In this document: one piece after another, positions 14,871-18,863 of the stretch
How the letters are laid out: every line of letters starts with the position of its first letter
How positions within the stretch are numbered: position 1 is the first letter of the stretch
Source: JACKNG01 sp040904625
GTDB taxonomy: Bacteria > Pseudomonadota > Gammaproteobacteria > Ga0077536
Assembly: GCA_040904625.1 (NCBI GenBank)
Contig: JBBDTC010000289.1
Coordinates: 1 to 18,863, forward strand
DNA: 18,863 nt
Direction: 5' to 3'
Translations under genes and position numbers: made by a program
Notes under the pieces: generated by a model
Seen by the model: the letters and a program-made list of their open reading frames with translations, nothing else
Database searches by the model: none
What the model was told of the DNA's origin: nothing

Positions 14871-17114
14871 TCAAAGCACCTTGAGGAACACGACCTTGCC
14901 GTCGCCGACACGATAGAAGTCGGGCAACACAGCAGCTTCTTCGTAGCCCAAACGGCGATAGAAGTCCCGCGCCGCTGCGTAAGGCGCGCTGGTCGAGGTG
15001 TCGATGTAGATACGCTCGCCGCCCGCGGTCCGCACCGCTGCTTCGACCTGCTCGACCAGCGCGCGGCCGCTGCCCGAGCGCTGTGCAGTCGGGTCGACTA
15101 CCACCCAATAGACGTCATATCGACCTACCGTACCGGGGATCGGGCCGTAGCAGGCGTAACCGAGCAGACGCCCGTCCAGCTCGGCAAAGATGAATTCGTA
15201 GCCAGAAGCAACACCATGAGCGAGGCGCTCGGACGCGAGTTCGACGGCGATGGCTTCTTCGTCGGCGCTGAAATTACCGGCCGCCGCGACCAGCCGACGA
15301 ATGGCGGTGACGTCAGCGGCGACGATCGTCCGGCGCATGCGCAGCCCGCGTGCCGGCAGCGCGGGCGCCGGCGCAGAGCGGCGCGCACTGCCCAGCGTCT
15401 GCGCCAGACCGGCAAAAAAATGGCGTGCGTTCACTCCCAGTGTGCGTACCCGGTAGCCGCCTTCCTGCACGATGACCAGCGGAATACCCTGCGCCCCTAC
15501 CAATGCGCCCAGGGCTTCGAAATCGTCGGCCTGATTGTGCCAGGTGCCGGTCGGGTCCTCCTTGGCCGTATCGAAGCCCAGGGCAAGCACCAGATAGGCT
15601 GGAGAGAAACGCGCGATCCGACGCAGGGCGCTGGCGATCGCACGATGATGCTGCGCCGGCGTCACCGTTTCGGGCAGGGGGACGTTGAGGTTATAGCCGA
15701 GTCCCGGGCCGCGCCCGATCTCCTGGGCGAAACCGCTGAAGTAAGGATAGGCAAAGCGCGGGTGGCCGTGAACCGAGACCGTCAGCACGTCGTCGCGCTC
15801 GTAGAAGATGTCCTGGGTGCCGTTGCCGTGGTGATAATCGATATCGAGCACCGCGACGCTGCCATAATGGGACAGGTACTGGGCCGCGACCGCCGCATTG
15901 TTGAAATAGCAGAAGCCACCGAACGCACGCCGTTCCGCGTGATGTCCCGGCGGGCGGACCAGGGCATAGGCCGCAGGCGCGCCTTCACGCACCAGCGCCG
16001 CGGCGGTCAGGGCGCAGTCAACCGCTCCGCGTGCGGCCGGCCAGACATTGCGATTGAGCGGGGTGAAGGTATCGATGCACCAATACCCGGCGAGAACGGA
16101 GCGTTCCCGCGGGCGGCGATCGGGATTGCGGATCGGAAAGACATAAGGATAGAGCGATTTACCCGGCGGCTGCTCGGCACAGGCCCGCCGAATGTAATCA
16201 ACCAGGCCGCCTTCATGTGCCTCGCGGATGTAGCGTTCGCCGAAATGACGGGCGCCGACGACGCGGAACAAGCCCGTGCGTGCCAGTTCGCGGCGCACTG
16301 CGGGAATACGGATCGGTGCTTCGACGTAGCCGCGTTCGCGCACGTGGTGGATGTCGTGACCTTCGTTGACTATTAACGGAATCGAGATGCCTTTGGCCAC
16401 GGCCGCGCTCAGCTTGGCCGCGGGCAGGTAGCGTGGTGGACGCAGACCCGTCGCGCTGGCACGAATCGAACGCAAGACCTTGCCGATGTACTCAGGGGGA
16501 CAGAGCTCACCATATTTGCGCTCCAGGATGGCTCGTACGATGCGCCGCAGTTGGCGCACCGGCGGCAGCTCATAGCGGCCTAGACCATCGAACACCAGGT
16601 ACGGCGGATCGCTGTCACCCTCGTCCAGCGGGGTCTCGTAGGCGGTGCCTGCGATGGGCCGCGCGCCGAAGCGTTCGTAGAACCTGAGCCGCGCCGCATT
16701 CTGTCGGCGCGTCGCAGCATCCGGACTGAGCTGCGGATCGTCGGGCAGGCATTCGAAGTAGAGACCGCGTGCACCGGCCGTGCGGGCCTCGTCGCGGACT
16801 CGCTCGTAGAGCGCCGCGCCGACGCCGCCGCCGCCGCGACCGGGGGCAGCAGAAATCAGATCGAGATAGGCGAAGCGGAGATCCGGCGCGACCGACAGCA
16901 GGGCCACGGCCCGCGCCGGACCGGCGTCCTGCTCGGCAATCAGCAACTCTGTCTTGAAGCCAAACGCGAGCGGATTCTCGAGTTGCGCGGGCAGTTTGTC
17001 GATATCGGCCGCCGGCAACCCCGGGAACTGCACGCGCAGCATAGCCTGGGCCTCGGCGATCGCCGCTCGATTACCGGCATCACGGGCGTCCGTGACTTTT
17101 CGTATACGCAGCAT
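14871..17114 (-). CDS. GNAT-HDAC-GNAT triple fusion: acetylpolyamine-amidohydrolase-like deacetylase between two N-acyltransferase domains
   Basis: From ATG 17114 the protein has 747 residues with three domains. Residues 1-165 form a GNAT acyltransferase-like domain (LDLISAAPGRGGGGVG). After a linker, residues 245-575 are a class-II-type HDAC/AcuC/AphA domain with every key motif: RPPGHHAE (387-394), GFCYFNNAA, zinc and active-site DIDYHHGNGTQ (424-434), zinc Asp in GFDTAKEDP (513-521), and EGGY (551-554). The GFDTxxxDP form resembles acetylpolyamine amidohydrolases. Residues 593-747 are a second GNAT domain, with acetyl-CoA loop QRSGSGRA and YWVVVDP. It may therefore both add and remove acyl groups on an amine. 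The longer start at 17222 would overlap the upstream gene by 47 bases; MLRIRKV at 17114 fits a GNAT start better. It lies 61 bases downstream of the double ATP-grasp gene, same strand. Confidence 0.9.
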   Translation of the reverse strand: MLRIRKVTDARDAGNRAAIAEAQAMLRVQFPGLPAADIDKLPAQLENPLAFGFKTELLIAEQDAGPARAVALLSVAPDLRFAYLDLISAAPGRGGGGVGAALYERVRDEARTAGARGLYFECLPDDPQLSPDAATRRQNAARLRFYERFGARPIAGTAYETPLDEGDSDPPYLVFDGLGRYELPPVRQLRRIVRAILERKYGELCPPEYIGKVLRSIRASATGLRPPRYLPAAKLSAAVAKGISIPLIVNEGHDIHHVRERGYVEAPIRIPAVRRELARTGLFRVVGARHFGERYIREAHEGGLVDYIRRACAEQPPGKSLYPYVFPIRNPDRRPRERSVLAGYWCIDTFTPLNRNVWPAARGAVDCALTAAALVREGAPAAYALVRPPGHHAERRAFGGFCYFNNAAVAAQYLSHYGSVAVLDIDYHHGNGTQDIFYERDDVLTVSVHGHPRFAYPYFSGFAQEIGRGPGLGYNLNVPLPETVTPAQHHRAIASALRRIARFSPAYLVLALGFDTAKEDPTGTWHNQADDFEALGALVGAQGIPLVIVQEGGYRVRTLGVNARHFFAGLAQTLGSARRSAPAPALPARGLRMRRTIVAADVTAIRRLVAAAGNFSADEEAIAVELASERLAHGVASGYEFIFAELDGRLLGYACYGPIPGTVGRYDVYWVVVDPTAQRSGSGRALVEQVEAAVRTAGGERIYIDTSTSAPYAAARDFYRRLGYEEAAVLPDFYRVGDGKVVFLKVL

Positions 17115-17175
17115 CAGCAGCGACCGCGCCGCTTGAGCGCTGTCGCGCAGCGCGCTTGCGACGCGGACGTCGGCC

Positions 17176-18863
17176 TCACGCCGCCAACTGGGCGCGGAGG
17201 GTGCATTCGACCAAGCGAGCAATCAATTGATCGAAGTCGATAGCAGCCGCGGCTGCCGCCGCGACGAAGCCGGCGTCCGGACCCAGACCTGGATTGGCAT
17301 TGACGTCGATTACCATGGGTTCGCCGTCGTCGCCGACACGAAAATCGACTCGGGCATAGCCGCGCAGCTCGCAGACCTGCCAAACCCGCTCGGCCAGCGT
17401 GGTCAGGCTACGCGCCAGGACGGGCTCACGCTGCTCGAGGCCGAAGCGCCGCGGCGTGCTGCGGTAAGCCGCACTGGTAGTGACCCATTTCGCCTCATAG
17501 TCGACCACACGCGCGCGCGCCTGTGGCCAGTCGACGAACAAGGTCTCCTGGATCGGCAGGACCTGCGGCACACCCGCGCTGCCCAGCAGCGCGACATTGA
17601 ACTCGCGCCCCGGCACGAAGGCTTCGGCGAAGAAGGCCTGGCCAAAGCGCGCTGCGCGTGCCGCCAGGGCGCGCTCGCGCCCACTTGCCGCGACCACCGA
17701 AGCGCTGTCGATACCGAACGAGGCGTGCTCCCAGACTGGCTTGAGGATGACCTCCCGATCGGTGTCGCACGTGCCGATCAGCGCCGGCGTAGATAGACCA
17801 TGCGCGATCAGCAAACCTTTGGTCGCGAGCTTGGAAGCAGTGAGCAGACAGGCGGCAAAGCCGTTGCCGGTATAGCTCAGACCGTGACGATCGAACGCCC
17901 AGGGCGCCAACACCATCGCACGGCCATCGCCGTCGATGGCTTCGACCAGATTGAACACCGCCGTCGGCTGGCGTTTGACGAGTGCCTCGAGCATGCCGTC
18001 GTGCGGGCGGAAGCTGACGAGTTCGCTCGCATGGCCGATGCGTTCGAGGGCAGCGGCCACGCGCTCCGCGGCTTCCACGGTGTCTCGCTCATCGGCCCGC
18101 TCAGCGCTCGCGGCATGGACCACCGGCACGAAGGAGCGCTTCCGCGGGCTGCTGCTACGGTGCGGCGGTCGATCGAGTCCGTAACGGCGCGCCGCAGCGC
18201 TGACGATGGCGCCGACCAGCCAGTCATAGCTGCGACCGGCGAGCGCGGCGGCGATCGGCAGATCGGAATGCTCGGGATGCATGCCGGCGAGCGGATTGGC
18301 CTCGAGAAAGAACGGTTCGCCGGCCGCATCGCAGCGTATGTCGATGCGGGCACAATCGCGGCAATCCAAAGCCCGGTAGGCAGCGATTGCACAGGCCGCC
18401 GCTGCCAGTGCGGCCTCGTCGTCCGCGGCCTGGTAGGTGACCAGGGTTTCGCAGTCTTCCTTGTTGCGATAGGAATAAACTCCGGCATCGGCGCCGGCGT
18501 TGAGCACGATCTCGAGAATGCCCACGACTTCGACACCGTGTGCAGCGTCGACCAGCCCGACGGTGAACTCGCGCCCGCTCAGAAACGGCTCGACGATGAC
18601 GGCCTGCGCAAAGCGCGTACCGAGCGCGCTGACGGTGGCGGCCAGCGCTGACACGTCGTGACACAGCGACGACACCTCACAGCCCTTGCCGGTGCCTTCG
18701 GCGAGCGGTTTGGCGAAGACCGGAAAAGGGAACGGCAGCGCCGGCAGCGGCGCGCCCGGGGCTACCACTACGAACGGCGCGGTCGCGACGCCCGCGTCAC
18801 GCACCAGCCGCTTGGCCGCACTTTTGTCGAGCGCGACGGCGGGCGTCATCGGATCGGTGAAGA
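17176..18863 (-). CDS. Tandem double ATP-grasp ligase (D-Ala-D-Ala ligase-like), 5' end cut by window
   Basis: The reading frame is open to the right edge, so the start lies outside. FTDP-MTPAVALDKSAAKRLV is the middle of a D-Ala-D-Ala-ligase-type module, which usually has about 90 more residues before it. Numbering from the in-frame Met at 18849, module 1 covers residues 1-225 with nucleotide loop KPLAEGTGKG (47-56) and Mg site FLEANPLAGMHPEHSDLP (181-198). Module 2 (236-557) is complete: pre-ATP-grasp part, YTGNGFAACLLTASK, loop KPVWEHASFGID (370-381), Mg site VIDVNANPG (513-521). Both modules keep their acidic/Asn ligands, so both look active and could make two amide bonds in sequence. It precedes the GNAT-HDAC-GNAT gene by 61 bases, suggesting one operon. 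The product is unknown; it is unlikely to be cell-wall D-Ala-D-Ala because of the tandem form and the neighbours. Confidence 0.85.
   Translation of the reverse strand, partial: FTDPMTPAVALDKSAAKRLVRDAGVATAPFVVVAPGAPLPALPFPFPVFAKPLAEGTGKGCEVSSLCHDVSALAATVSALGTRFAQAVIVEPFLSGREFTVGLVDAAHGVEVVGILEIVLNAGADAGVYSYRNKEDCETLVTYQAADDEAALAAAACAIAAYRALDCRDCARIDIRCDAAGEPFFLEANPLAGMHPEHSDLPIAAALAGRSYDWLVGAIVSAAARRYGLDRPPHRSSSPRKRSFVPVVHAASAERADERDTVEAAERVAAALERIGHASELVSFRPHDGMLEALVKRQPTAVFNLVEAIDGDGRAMVLAPWAFDRHGLSYTGNGFAACLLTASKLATKGLLIAHGLSTPALIGTCDTDREVILKPVWEHASFGIDSASVVAASGRERALAARAARFGQAFFAEAFVPGREFNVALLGSAGVPQVLPIQETLFVDWPQARARVVDYEAKWVTTSAAYRSTPRRFGLEQREPVLARSLTTLAERVWQVCELRGYARVDFRVGDDGEPMVIDVNANPGLGPDAGFVAAAAAAAIDFDQLIARLVECTLRAQLAA

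Noticed and set aside
1..18863. CRISPR array, tRNA or rRNA genes, transposase genes
   Set aside because: I saw no regularly spaced direct repeats, no cloverleaf or rRNA signatures, and no transposase or integrase frame in the window.

Overview
The window is GC-rich and densely coding, with few gaps between genes. The Zur, GlgB, ZnuD-like receptor and RimK-like/7TM-transglutaminase genes together suggest a gammaproteobacterium. This is an inference from gene content; no rRNA or tRNA is present to confirm it. The largest gaps between coding regions are about 240 bases, and I describe them below.

Region 1 (1-6430) is a zinc-homeostasis locus with a glycogen gene inside it. On the minus strand, in transcription order, are a LIV-1-like ZIP metal transporter, a small secreted His/Cys-rich DUF2946-like protein, and a ZnuD-like TonB-dependent outer-membrane receptor with a His/Asp/Glu-rich loop. 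A near-consensus Zur operator (12 of 14 positions) overlaps an extended -10 promoter in front of the small protein and receptor, and a weaker Zur-like palindrome precedes the ZIP gene. The likely regulator, a Zur-type Fur-family protein, is encoded on the plus strand and ends in a clear intrinsic terminator. Between the two arms lies glgB, a glycogen branching enzyme. A palindromic repeat of about 163 bp starts at the glgB stop codon. Half of a second copy starts at the receptor stop codon and runs off the left edge of the window.

Region 2 (6456-10312) holds two convergent metabolic genes. One is an FAD/GcvT-domain enzyme of the dimethylglycine/sarcosine dehydrogenase type. The other is a luciferase-like (LLM-class) flavin-dependent monooxygenase. 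I see no functional link between them.

Region 3 (10467 to the right edge) is the most interesting part: two convergent gene sets built around ATP-grasp amide ligases. The plus-strand operon encodes an exported retropepsin-like protein, a membrane protein with a catalytically dead transglutaminase domain and a multi-TM module, a RimK-like alpha-L-glutamate-ligase-like ATP-grasp enzyme, and an exported M14-type (AstE/aspartoacylase-like) zinc hydrolase. The minus-strand set encodes a tandem double ATP-grasp protein (cut by the right edge) followed by a GNAT-HDAC-GNAT triple fusion with an acetylpolyamine-amidohydrolase-like centre. A plausible reading is that the minus-strand set makes and trims an N-acylated small peptide or amide, and the plus-strand set makes, senses or processes an amide-linked compound at the envelope. 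The parts belong to known families; the joint function is my inference.
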